A DNA stretch of 29,941 nt from CAZLGO01 sp964559295 (GTDB taxonomy: Archaea; Methanobacteriota; Methanobacteria; Methanobacteriales; Methanobacteriaceae), in NCBI GenBank assembly GCA_964559295.1, contig CAZLGO010000010.1, positions 1 through 29,941 of the forward strand. The letters run 5' to 3'. Each line of letters opens with the position of its first letter. Within the stretch, counting starts at the first letter, position 1. A program made the translations under genes and the position numbers. The notes under the pieces are model-generated. The model was not told where the DNA came from. It made no database searches and saw nothing but the letters and a program-made list of their open reading frames with translations. This document shows, piece by piece, positions 15,619 through 23,830 of this stretch.

Positions 15619-15797
15619 GATTTATCAGGTAATGAATAATGAGAAAATCTACAAATCTATTATTCCGGTGACAATATTGATGATCTTGATAAACGGAAAA
15701 TCTGCAGAGATGAGGTGAAGAAATTTCTTATTGGTTAAAAAATACTTTTCCTCTGTTCTACCACAATTTTTTATTAAAGTATAGGATAGGTAGAAAC

Positions 15798-16961
15798 ATG
15801 ATAAGGGGCAAGGATTTTTATCTCAGGAAGCTTACAGCCAGGCTGAAGTTAAGATCTGTGGAGATAGGTCGTGAGCTGGATGGCAGTACTCCACCCTCGG
15901 TTTTTATCGGAAGCTGGAACTATCCCAAGGTCTACGCTGGACCAATGATCGCACCTTTACAGGGAGATACAGCCATCTTGGACATGCCTGAGTCCTGGAT
16001 ACCTGAGAATAAGACCCAGGAGGATATCATAGGCTACAGATTGAACTTGATAAGGGGAAAGCAACCTGTTAGGATAACAGACCTCAACAATGGTTTTGTA
16101 GAAAAACTCCAGGACATCTCCCTTGCATCTTGTTCAATAGAAAGCGAAGCGGAATTCGGAAGCAAGCCAAGAGGTGCATCTTTCAATGAAAGAGACACAC
16201 CACATGGTCCCAGCGCTCTCATTGAGAAATTCGACATAGGAAACGTTAAATGGGATAATTCACTTGAAAAGGTGTATTATGATGGTGATCTGAAGGCTGC
16301 TGATGCTGTCTCTTATCTTCACAGTAGGGAGGTCCACTTCTCAAATATACAGAAAGCATTTTCCGTAGGGATCATGGGCACTGAGAAGAGAAGGCGTCTT
16401 GTGCCTACAAGATGGGCGATCACCGCATGTGACAGTATCATAGCTGACGATCTGCTTGAAGAAGTCAGATACTTCGATTTAATAGACTGTTACCAGGTTT
16501 ATGAGTTTAGTAGCCTCAACAACCACTACGTTGTAATTTTAACCCCTACTTTCTGGCAATTCGAATGGATGGAGGCTTTTCTTCATATTCTTGGAAGGGA
16601 GGAACTTATATTTTCTGATTACGAGCATAACGAAGGAAAAAAAGGGTACTCCAAGGTCGGAGGTTGCTATTATACATGTAAAATGGCTGTTTTGGAGGCT
16701 TTGGTCAGAGAAAAGGTACAGGCAGGGGCTATTGTACTTAGAGAAGCTTATACTGGATACGTGCCCTTAGGGGTGTTCAATGTCAGAGAGAATGTAAGGA
16801 ATGCAATGAAACAACCTGCAGAAAATTTTGAAGATTTGAAGACAGCCTTATCATACATTTCAACGAAACTGAGACTCCCGATTGAAAGATTTGTAGAGAA
16901 AAGTACAATTCTCCAGGAACTCCTCAAAGGGGGACAGACAACCTTGGACTTTTTCAAATAA
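15798..16961 (+). CDS. nreA: Archaeal DNA repair protein NreA with PCNA-binding tail
   Basis: A 387-residue member of the NreA family, implicated in repair of DNA damage in Haloferax. The N-terminal region with PPSVFIGSWNYPKVYAGPM and the central EREVHFS-like segment (SYLHSREVHFSNIQKAFSVG) are characteristic, as are RRLVPTRWAITACDS and the C-terminal EALVREKVQAGAIVLREAY. The last eight residues QTTLDFFK form a PIP box (QxxLxxFF), which binds the PCNA sliding clamp and targets the protein to replicating or repaired DNA. The start is ATG at 15798 with a weak ATAGGTAG upstream. The gene stands alone, convergent with a minus-strand membrane protein. Confidence 0.93.
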   Translation: MIRGKDFYLRKLTARLKLRSVEIGRELDGSTPPSVFIGSWNYPKVYAGPMIAPLQGDTAILDMPESWIPENKTQEDIIGYRLNLIRGKQPVRITDLNNGFVEKLQDISLASCSIESEAEFGSKPRGASFNERDTPHGPSALIEKFDIGNVKWDNSLEKVYYDGDLKAADAVSYLHSREVHFSNIQKAFSVGIMGTEKRRRLVPTRWAITACDSIIADDLLEEVRYFDLIDCYQVYEFSSLNNHYVVILTPTFWQFEWMEAFLHILGREELIFSDYEHNEGKKGYSKVGGCYYTCKMAVLEALVREKVQAGAIVLREAYTGYVPLGVFNVRENVRNAMKQPAENFEDLKTALSYISTKLRLPIERFVEKSTILQELLKGGQTTLDFFK

Positions 16962-17040
16962 AGCCTTATATTCCTTAAACGTGACTTCATCTCAGGTTCT
17001 CTGATACACTGAAAAATATTTTTTTGGCTGTTCATCCAAA

Positions 17041-17517
17041 TTAAGTCCTAAAAATGCGTGTTATCAATATTAGGGCATTTCTAATGACTATACTTATTCC
17101 AACCAACGTTATCAACAGTCCCAAGAAAACAAACCATTCGATTTTTTTAAGCATCAACAGGCTCAAAATCCAGGAGGCTCCCATCCAAAAAATAATACTG
17201 GAGAACGTACTTGCTTTCTTATCCACTGGGTCCTTTAGGATAAATCTCACAAACAATGCGAAAACCTGGAAAATGCCAAAAACGAGACAAAACTGAAATA
17301 TTGCAGCGTAAAGAACCGCATGATCTGATTTTGGAGCTGGAATGTATATGCCAGATGCGATCTTTAGAAGTTGGAAGTCACCTACAAAATCATGAATTCT
17401 ATCTAAAAGATTTGGTGTAATCGCAAAAATCACGCCCGCAAGTATGAGAAAGAAACCGAAGCTTAGAACACCAACATGATCTATTTCCTGCTTTTTTTTG
17501 CTCAAATCCTTCACCAT
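17041..17517 (-). CDS. Four-helix membrane protein of unknown function
   Basis: A 158-residue membrane protein. Four hydrophobic segments can be seen near residues 17-34, 66-90, 105-121 and 128-147, with a soluble loop around DRIHDFVGDFQLLKIASGIY between the first two. The N-terminus is basic (MVKDLSKKKQ), consistent with a cytoplasmic start. I do not recognise a family. It is divergent from the radical SAM gene (71-base gap) and convergent with nreA, so neither neighbour is a likely operon partner. Confidence 0.78.
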   Translation of the reverse strand: MVKDLSKKKQEIDHVGVLSFGFFLILAGVIFAITPNLLDRIHDFVGDFQLLKIASGIYIPAPKSDHAVLYAAIFQFCLVFGIFQVFALFVRFILKDPVDKKASTFSSIIFWMGASWILSLLMLKKIEWFVFLGLLITLVGISIVIRNALILITRIFRT

Positions 17518-17593
17518 GTGAAATTATAGAAAACTATTTGTCCACATCAGACTAAAATACATTTCTAAGAACTTAATTTAAGGATGGATGTTC

Positions 17594-19015
17594 ATGAAGG
17601 TTCTGTTTATTGAACCACCTAAAGATTTCTGGTTTGTAATGGGTGAATATCTCCCACCTCCCTTAGGAATTTTAGAATTGGCAGCTTATCTTGAGGCTAA
17701 AAATAAAAATATAGATATTCAGGTTTTGGATTGTCAGGCTGAAAGAATTGACTGGAAGGAAATGGAAAAACGTATAGAATCATTCCATCCAGATATAGTT
17801 GCTCCAAGTGCTTTAGCAACCTGTAACACTTATCTGGTGCTTCGAACCGTGGAAGCAGCGAAGAAAGTCGACCCAGACATAATAACCGTGGTTGGAGGTC
17901 AGCATTTTACAGCCATAGCCCAGGAAAGCCTTGAAATGTATCCTGAAATCGACTTCATCATCCGTGGGGAGGGTGAAGAAACGTTTAATGAGCTTGTCCA
18001 AACCTTAGCCCAGAATAAACCAGTTTCAAAGGTTAAGGGCATATCATTCAGATATAATGGAAGGATCATAAACAATCCTCCCAGGCCATTGATCAACAAT
18101 CTGGATGAACTGCCTTTCCCTGGTTATCATTTCATAGAGGATCACATGAAGAAATACCATTTTAAAATGATGGCTGGTGATGCAGGAGATGCTCTTGTGG
18201 AGGCTTCCCGTGGATGCAACCATCAATGCACCTTTTGTTCACAATGGAAGCATTGGAGAGGGGAATGGAGGACAAAATCACCTAAACGTATAGCAGAGGA
18301 GATGGAACACCTCTACAGAGAATACGGAAGCAGCTTTTTATGGCTTACTGATGATAATATGGGTTCAGAGAAAAGAACTAGCGAATTATGCGACGAATTA
18401 ATAAGAAGAGGAATAACAGACGACATTATGTGGTTTGTTCAAGCCAGAAGTGATGATATCATAAAACACAGCAATGTTCTCCCCAAAATGAGGAAGGCTG
18501 GTAATTATTGGGTTATGGTTGGATTGGAGCGACATGATGATGTGACACTTAAGGATTTCCATAAGAGTATTAAAACTTCTGATGCTAAGCTCTCCATGGA
18601 TCTGTTGAAGAAAAACGATATATTCGCCCAGGCAACCTTTATCATAGGGGAGAGAAGAGATTCTCATGAATCTATAGAGAAACTGCGGGAATTTGTTAAT
18701 CATGTGGATCCAGACTTGGGAATTTTCATGATCTTAACACCCTTTCCAGGAACAGACCTTTATGATATTGCCAGAGGCAATGGATGGATAGAGGATACGA
18801 ACTGGGCGAATTACGATATGATCCATGCTGTTATGCCCACAGAAAACCTTTCAAGATATGAAGTTCAAGAAGAGCTGTACGAATGTTATCGAAGCTTTTA
18901 CGGGAATATGAAGAGGCGTCTGAGGGGATTGTTCTCTCAAAATATATTTAAGAGAAAAACCTACAGATATCTGGCAAGTCAGGGCCTTCTTCAGGCTTTG
19001 AGGGATCTATTTTGA
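17594..19015 (+). CDS. B12-binding-domain radical SAM protein
   Basis: A class B radical SAM enzyme of about 473 residues. The N-terminal cobalamin-binding-like domain begins KVLFIEPPKDF and contains LPPPLGILELAAYLE and VVGGQHFTA; no DxHxxG motif is seen, so cobalamin would not bind in the classic base-off manner. The SAM domain carries RGCNHQCTFC, with cysteines binding a 4Fe-4S cluster (C210, C214, C217 counting from 17588), and the downstream VMVGLERHDD and ILTPFPGTDLYD. Such enzymes methylate or rearrange unactivated carbons; the substrate is unknown. AAGGATG at 17580-17586 favours the ATG at 17594 over 17588. Its stop overlaps the next gene (TTGA). Confidence 0.92.
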   Translation: MKVLFIEPPKDFWFVMGEYLPPPLGILELAAYLEAKNKNIDIQVLDCQAERIDWKEMEKRIESFHPDIVAPSALATCNTYLVLRTVEAAKKVDPDIITVVGGQHFTAIAQESLEMYPEIDFIIRGEGEETFNELVQTLAQNKPVSKVKGISFRYNGRIINNPPRPLINNLDELPFPGYHFIEDHMKKYHFKMMAGDAGDALVEASRGCNHQCTFCSQWKHWRGEWRTKSPKRIAEEMEHLYREYGSSFLWLTDDNMGSEKRTSELCDELIRRGITDDIMWFVQARSDDIIKHSNVLPKMRKAGNYWVMVGLERHDDVTLKDFHKSIKTSDAKLSMDLLKKNDIFAQATFIIGERRDSHESIEKLREFVNHVDPDLGIFMILTPFPGTDLYDIARGNGWIEDTNWANYDMIHAVMPTENLSRYEVQEELYECYRSFYGNMKRRLRGLFSQNIFKRKTYRYLASQGLLQALRDLF

Positions 19016-19761
19016 AAATATCAAGAAACTCTTCCAGCATTCTCTCCATGTATTTCATCGGCATTTCCTTGGTTGGTTTATTTTTTCTGTCTCTATTGGT
19101 GTTCAGCGTTCCACCATACAAGGTGAACCTTTACTGGCAGAAACCTTTAATTTTTTCCATTTTCGGATTAATTTGTTTTTTAGGAATAATAGCCGGATTT
19201 TTTCCTTCAAAATGCTTAAAAATAATTCGATTTCAGAAGGAGACTCATAATGATAGTTTTAATAATGCAAAAAAGGAGTATGTGGAAGAGAGAATCATAA
19301 AATTCAAGGGGCATCATCCTGATTGCGGTAATTTTTCTGGACACGTTTTTCGGTTAGCTGGCAAAACTTATTGCTCAGGTTGTACTGGACTGGTCATAGG
19401 AGCGATAATCTCACTTTTTGGGACTTTTCTATATCTTATCGGTGGATTATCACATGGAGAAAATGGCACAATAATTTTTTGGCTGGGCTTTGCAGGAGTT
19501 TCTATTGGTTTACTTCAACATAATCTATTTAAAACCCGCAGGAATTTCTTAAATTTATTTTTGAACGTTATTTTTGTGCTGGGGGCATTTATGCTTCTTA
19601 TCGGGATTGAAGAAATAAACAGTAACTTACTCATCGAGCTTTATTTCTTTATACTGATTCTTAACTGGATTTTAACTCGTATAGTGCTATCTCAAAGAGA
19701 ACATAAAAAAATATGTGGGGTTTGTGGTCTGGACTCTTGCAGTTTCTTTGATAGTAGTTAA
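19012..19761 (+). CDS. DUF2085-like membrane protein coupled to the radical SAM gene
   Basis: A 249-residue integral membrane protein with a TTG start that overlaps the radical SAM stop (TTGA). Two helices lie in the first 65 residues, then a charged soluble stretch, then the DUF2085-type segment HHPDCGNFSGHVFRLAGKTY followed by CSGCTGLVIG, whose His and Cys residues suggest a metal site, and about four more helices. It ends in a small cysteine pair, KKICGVCGLDSCSFF. The function of DUF2085 is not known. Overlap with the radical SAM gene suggests joint expression. It ends tail-to-tail with the following minus-strand gene with a 4-base overlap. Confidence 0.8.
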   Translation: MKISRNSSSILSMYFIGISLVGLFFLSLLVFSVPPYKVNLYWQKPLIFSIFGLICFLGIIAGFFPSKCLKIIRFQKETHNDSFNNAKKEYVEERIIKFKGHHPDCGNFSGHVFRLAGKTYCSGCTGLVIGAIISLFGTFLYLIGGLSHGENGTIIFWLGFAGVSIGLLQHNLFKTRRNFLNLFLNVIFVLGAFMLLIGIEEINSNLLIELYFFILILNWILTRIVLSQREHKKICGVCGLDSCSFFDSS

Positions 19762-20090
19762 CCTTTGTATCTTCGACGGAATCCGTATATAGCACCAATG
19801 ATAATAAGTATCCCGATGATTACTATCATGAATGGACCAATGAGGGGTCCAATGTCTACTCCCAAAACAGCTGAGATTCCAATGACAATCAGAAGCGCTC
19901 CAAAGATCAGGCCTACGATTAATCCGCCGTGAGGTATTCCGAAACATTCCTCTCTATAACGCTCTTCTGGTTGACCGAAACATGTATTTCCTCTGTGTCT
20001 TCGCCTCTCTGGACCAAGGGCAGCTCCGCACTTAGAGCAAAATTCCGCATCTTCTTCATTTTTTTTACCACAACTGGGACAATAAACCAT
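19758..20090 (-). CDS. Zinc-ribbon membrane protein
   Basis: A 110-residue protein with an N-terminal zinc ribbon (YCPSCGKKNEEDAEFCSKCG, residues 3-22), an Arg/Glu-rich linker, then two hydrophobic helices from a Gly-rich turn (HGGLIVGLIFGALLIVIGIS and IGPFMIVIIGILIIIGAI) and a basic C-terminal tail. This layout is common in methanogens and their function is generally unknown. The ATG at 20090 has AGGAGATGAT as ribosome site. It is monocistronic, convergent with the DUF2085-like gene. Confidence 0.85.
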   Translation of the reverse strand: MVYCPSCGKKNEEDAEFCSKCGAALGPERRRHRGNTCFGQPEERYREECFGIPHGGLIVGLIFGALLIVIGISAVLGVDIGPLIGPFMIVIIGILIIIGAIYGFRRRYKG

Positions 20091-20398
20091 TTTATCATCT
20101 CCTATTGATCATAGTTTTGTTTAGTAATCTTAAATTTTTTGGTATAATTTCATTTCAGGTACAATGGCCAATTATATCATCAATCTTTTCATTTATTTTC
20201 CTTCTTAAGGTCTTGTACATAAATAACTAATTTTAAGTTCATTCAGATAAGATCTCCAATTTTCTTAAAAGGGATATGAACGTTCTATAATATCAAGGTC
20301 TATTCTTGATCCATTTTCATGATGAGATATGATCTGATGTGAACTAAACATAAGTAAATTTAATTATCAATCAACAACAAAATCAATTCTTGATTTAT
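20091..20398. other. Intergenic region between divergent genes
   Basis: No gene is supported in about 310 bases. A short inverted repeat ATCAAG/CTTGAT lies at 20292-20297 and 20305-20310. The region must hold promoters for the minus-strand zinc-ribbon gene and for the plus-strand sortase gene; AATTTAATTAT near 20357 is a weak TATA candidate for the latter, which has no visible ribosome site. Confidence 0.35.
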
Positions 20399-21562
20399 AT
20401 GAATTCCAAAATACTTGTAATTTCCACGGTTTTGGTAATAGTCGCTGCTACGGGGTTTAATGGAGAAAATACTGGGTTATTAAACACTAATCAAGGAACG
20501 AAGATCATCCAAAGCATTCATGAGGATATGTTCAAAAATTCAGTGGAACCAACTGCCAAGTCCCAAATAAAGGCTCTAAAAAATATCTACCTAAGAAAAA
20601 CAGCTTATTTGGACGTTTATGATGTAAAACATTATGATAACGGCGAAATATCTTTCGATTATCCTGAAACCTGGTATGAAATCGGCGAAGGTAGGGAATC
20701 AGAATTTATATCTTTTTCGGATCAGGATGCTTCGTTCAACGTTACCATTAAAAAACATCTGATACCATCTGGCTACAGATTAGGTGAACATTTTAATAAA
20801 AATACTTCTATTAATGCTTATTCAAGCTTTCAAACTATATCAAAGAAAATTATGAAAGTTAATGGAGTTACAGCTTATAAAAGCATCTATAAAATACATC
20901 TACAAGGCACCTCACTACAACAAAGAAGTGTGTGTTTTGAGAAGGACGGCACTTTGTATAACATAGTCTACACATCTTCGATAGGTGATTTTGAAAAAGT
21001 CGATGGCTTTGATAGAGTAATCAAAGATTTTAATATGACATATGGCATACTCTCAGCTTCTATAGATGATTTTGAAGAAAGCAGTAGCTTCAATAGGATA
21101 ATAAACAGTTTTAATATAAAAAATCCAGATACAACAATCTCATATGAAGAATACTATTGGGGAAAACTCCTAATACCAAAGATCAACTTGGAGTGTCGGA
21201 TACGTTCTGATACTGTAAATGCGTATGATTCTGTTTACCACTACCCAGAAAGCGTTTATCCTGGTGAAAATGGGGAATGTGGGTTAATGGGACATCGAAC
21301 AATGTATTCTGCCCCTCTTAATAAAATAGATGAACTTAAACCTGGAGATCTTGTGATAATACATGATTTTCTAACATCAAAAAAATACATCTACAAGGTC
21401 GTATCAAATGGCCATATAAAATGGGATTATGAAGAAAATCCAATTAGATTTGAGCAAGATGGAGAACCAAGACTGATTTTAGTAACATGCCATCCTCCTG
21501 ATCAAATAGAAGCTGCATGGCTGGCACACTGTAGGTTGATATCTATCCAGCCATTAGGTTAA
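20399..21562 (+). CDS. PsbP-like/sortase fusion protein
   Basis: An exported protein of 387 residues (from ATG 20399; an in-frame TTG lies at 20390). Numbering from 20390: an N-terminal signal anchor (5-22); a PsbP-like domain about 85-216 (FDYPETWYEIGEG, then VNGVTAYKSIYKI and a DGTLYNIVYTS strand); and a sortase domain about 255-388. The sortase triad is visible: H302 in LMGHRTMYS, C367 in LILVTCHPP and R382 in AHCRLI. Sortases cleave a C-terminal sorting motif and join the protein to the envelope or to another protein. No LPxTG-like substrate is seen in the window. The fused PsbP-like domain may present substrate or anchor the enzyme; that is an inference. Confidence 0.88.
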   Translation: MNSKILVISTVLVIVAATGFNGENTGLLNTNQGTKIIQSIHEDMFKNSVEPTAKSQIKALKNIYLRKTAYLDVYDVKHYDNGEISFDYPETWYEIGEGRESEFISFSDQDASFNVTIKKHLIPSGYRLGEHFNKNTSINAYSSFQTISKKIMKVNGVTAYKSIYKIHLQGTSLQQRSVCFEKDGTLYNIVYTSSIGDFEKVDGFDRVIKDFNMTYGILSASIDDFEESSSFNRIINSFNIKNPDTTISYEEYYWGKLLIPKINLECRIRSDTVNAYDSVYHYPESVYPGENGECGLMGHRTMYSAPLNKIDELKPGDLVIIHDFLTSKKYIYKVVSNGHIKWDYEENPIRFEQDGEPRLILVTCHPPDQIEAAWLAHCRLISIQPLG

Positions 21563-21904
21563 CTTTGAGTTTTTGGTGCATTAGAGAATTCGTAATTTTA
21601 GGAGAAAAACCATTTCAAAATCTAAAGAACAAGTTTAAAAAAAGAAAAAAGGGGGTGAAAAGTTTTCAATCAAAGATAGGAACTTATCATATATAAATAT
21701 TTCGGATAGAATCTGCTATAGAATCAAGAGGATAGTAAAACTTAAGGAAGTTAAAATGAATCGATGAATTTGGGGATGATAAATGGTCGGATGTGATTGG
21801 AAGGACAATCATGTGCTCTTAACTAAATTTTTAGCTTTGCTAACAACCTAATTGGCACTACATATTTATAAACGCTTGATTAGCAAATTTTAGGGATCTA
21901 TATA
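21563..21904. other. Intergenic region with TATA-like boxes and an inverted repeat
   Basis: No gene is supported in 342 bases. TTTGCTAA (21836-21843) and TTAGCAAA (21880-21887) flank a TATA-like ATATTTATAAAC near 21862, reading toward the plus strand although the next gene is on the minus strand. A second AT-rich box, CATATATAAATAT, lies near 21689. An unrecognised small RNA is possible; I see no cloverleaf or C/D motif that supports one. Confidence 0.35.
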
Positions 21905-22345
21905 CTAATGCATTAGAGCTTCTATACTCAATAAACCCAGTCTGCTAGTCATCGTCAACAAAACACTCCATAAAAAAATACCGACGATGATCCAGAAAAA
22001 TAAGCGCCATCTTTGCGCACCAAATATGATTCCTAGGATGGTTCCTAATGGTGCACCAAAAAGAAGTGGAGCTAATAATCCCAGTCCCACAACTCCATAT
22101 CGGATCCAGATATGATAAATACGTCCATGCTGATCATCATCATTTTCTCCAAAATAACGCAAAAAAACCCAATTTCGTATATTCTCACCCGATACCAAGA
22201 CAATTAAAACACCTATTATAGCGCCAATAGCGGCTGTAACACCTGTTACCACAGGGTGGAGTCCCAACACCAGACCTGTAGGAATGGCCACCCACAGCTC
22301 AACCATTCCCAAGCCAAAGACTGTTGCCAATTTAATTATTTCCAT
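21905..22345 (-). CDS. Small multidrug-export family membrane protein (COG2426-like)
   Basis: A 146-residue integral membrane protein. Helices are seen near 8-30, 33-53, 80-105 and 112-135. The opening MVELWVAIPTGLVLGLHPV, the VSGENIRNWV loop and the Pro/Gly-rich LLAPLLFGAPLGT re-entrant-like segment match the 'putative small multi-drug export' family from memory. Transport activity has been assumed rather than shown for most members. The ATG follows a strong GGAGGAGAC site. The gene is alone, after a 235-base gap to the DUF763 gene. Confidence 0.83.
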   Translation of the reverse strand: MEIIKLATVFGLGMVELWVAIPTGLVLGLHPVVTGVTAAIGAIIGVLIVLVSGENIRNWVFLRYFGENDDDQHGRIYHIWIRYGVVGLGLLAPLLFGAPLGTILGIIFGAQRWRLFFWIIVGIFLWSVLLTMTSRLGLLSIEALMH

Positions 22346-22580
22346 TCTTAGTCTCCTCCACTCAAAATGCTTTGAATTTCCCCCATAAAATAATTTTTTC
22401 GATTTTTCTTATATATCCAATCATATTCGAGGATTTGGTGTTAGTTTATGAATGGTTTTAAAATTGAAGAATTTTTATATGAAATGCCTGATCATCTCAG
22501 CAAATAAAAACGTCTCAAGCTTTACAAAAAGCTTTATTATCTCAAAATATAGGATTTTTCACTCGCCAGTACTTTGAAAA

Positions 22581-23693
22581 TCATGGGCTTTCAGGATTAA
22601 TAATAGACTCAAGTCTTCTGATAGCATTATATCTATCTTTACGATCTAATTTAGCTTCATCTAAAGCCTCTTTTAGTGTATGGATGGAATGATCATAAAC
22701 ATTCTTATCTATTGGATAAGGATATCCGTCCTTTCCACCGTGAGTAAAGCTGTACTTTACAGGATCCTTCCAACTTGGAGGAGCACCATATACAAAATCA
22801 GAGATTAAAGCTAAGGCTCTAATTTTTTTAGGACCTATTCCTCTTAATGAAACTAACTCTTCGTAACTTTGAGGTTGCAATTCCCATGCTCGCTTTAGTA
22901 CCTCGAATTCCTGCTCTTTCATATCTATATCCAATACAGGATGATGTTTAGGCATATTTATCTCTTTATAATCTGTTAACAAGCTTTGGGATTTATCTCT
23001 GAAATACGATCTTAAGTGATCTGGATTGTCACACAAAAGATCAACACTGATCTTTCTTGCTTTATCACTATCATGGGACGTCATATCCAATGTATCAGGC
23101 TCTGATTTATCACAACAGATACCTTGGTGGGGTTCCTCTACAAGATCCTTTATAGATTCAGAAAGCCAGTGGTATCGCCTTGCATATTTGTTCCTCTCGT
23201 TTAGTCCTTGTTGAACGACTGCCCACCCACCATTTTCTGTGAAAATAAAGCAGTGGTGGTAGAGATCGTAACCATCCTGAATACACGCATTGTCTATTTT
23301 AGCTGAAATTCTACTTGAGTATATCAGCCTTTCAGTTTTTCTTGTGGATAAAGAAAGGGAATATGCTGCTTTTTTAATCTCTTGTGGTGTTTTCCTTGAG
23401 GCTTTACCTTTACCACCTGCCACCACAATGCCATGTTCTTGTGGATCAACTGCCATCTTTAAAGCACCGCAAGTTGTGGTAGTGGTTCCAGAAGAATGCC
23501 AATCAAAACCAAGTACACAAGAGAAAGCTTGAAAACAGTGGGGATCTGAAATCCTTCTTAAAAACTCATCCTGTCCGTACTCATATAAAAGAACATCTGT
23601 AATGGCACCTGCTAATCTAACCATTCTATCAAATAACCATCTTGGTGTGCGTCCTCCGTGCAGTGGAAGATTTGCAACTCCTGTGCGCTTCAT
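22581..23693 (-). CDS. DUF763 protein with helix-hairpin-helix motif
   Basis: A 370-residue protein of the DUF763 family. The start MKRTGVANLPLHGGRTPRWL and the QAFSCVLGFDWHSSGTTTTT segment are nearly invariant features of the family, as I recall it. A helix-hairpin-helix-like motif, ELVSLRGIGPKKIRALALIS, lies near residues 280-300 and suggests DNA binding; the tail YPYPIDKNVYDHSI is also typical. The function is unknown to me; nucleic-acid repair or processing is the usual guess. No strong ribosome site precedes the ATG. No co-directional partner is close. Confidence 0.92.
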   Translation of the reverse strand: MKRTGVANLPLHGGRTPRWLFDRMVRLAGAITDVLLYEYGQDEFLRRISDPHCFQAFSCVLGFDWHSSGTTTTTCGALKMAVDPQEHGIVVAGGKGKASRKTPQEIKKAAYSLSLSTRKTERLIYSSRISAKIDNACIQDGYDLYHHCFIFTENGGWAVVQQGLNERNKYARRYHWLSESIKDLVEEPHQGICCDKSEPDTLDMTSHDSDKARKISVDLLCDNPDHLRSYFRDKSQSLLTDYKEINMPKHHPVLDIDMKEQEFEVLKRAWELQPQSYEELVSLRGIGPKKIRALALISDFVYGAPPSWKDPVKYSFTHGGKDGYPYPIDKNVYDHSIHTLKEALDEAKLDRKDRYNAIRRLESIINPESP

Positions 23694-23830
23694 TTTTTTT
23701 TACCTTCCTTTTTTAAATATTTCTAATCTCAGCTTCCACTTCAGCTTTTTCACACGTTTCTACCAAAGAAAATCGCATAAAATCAAGATTAGTCGGTTCC
23801 AACCGTTCCAAGCAAGGATCATATCTACTC

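Noticed and set aside
15640..15740. Fragment reading DDLDKRKICRDEVKKFLIG after the hepT remnant
   Set aside because: It could be part of another decayed gene, but it is short, lacks a start and shows no MntA motif.
20317..20345. Possible C/D box sRNA (ATGATGA followed by CTGA)
   Set aside because: The D'-like and C'-like boxes overlap and no second D box or terminal stem is seen.
22440..22510. Tiny open frame MNGFKIEEFLYEMPDHLSK
   Set aside because: Nineteen codons, no ribosome site and no recognisable match; I could not support a gene or an insertion-sequence remnant.
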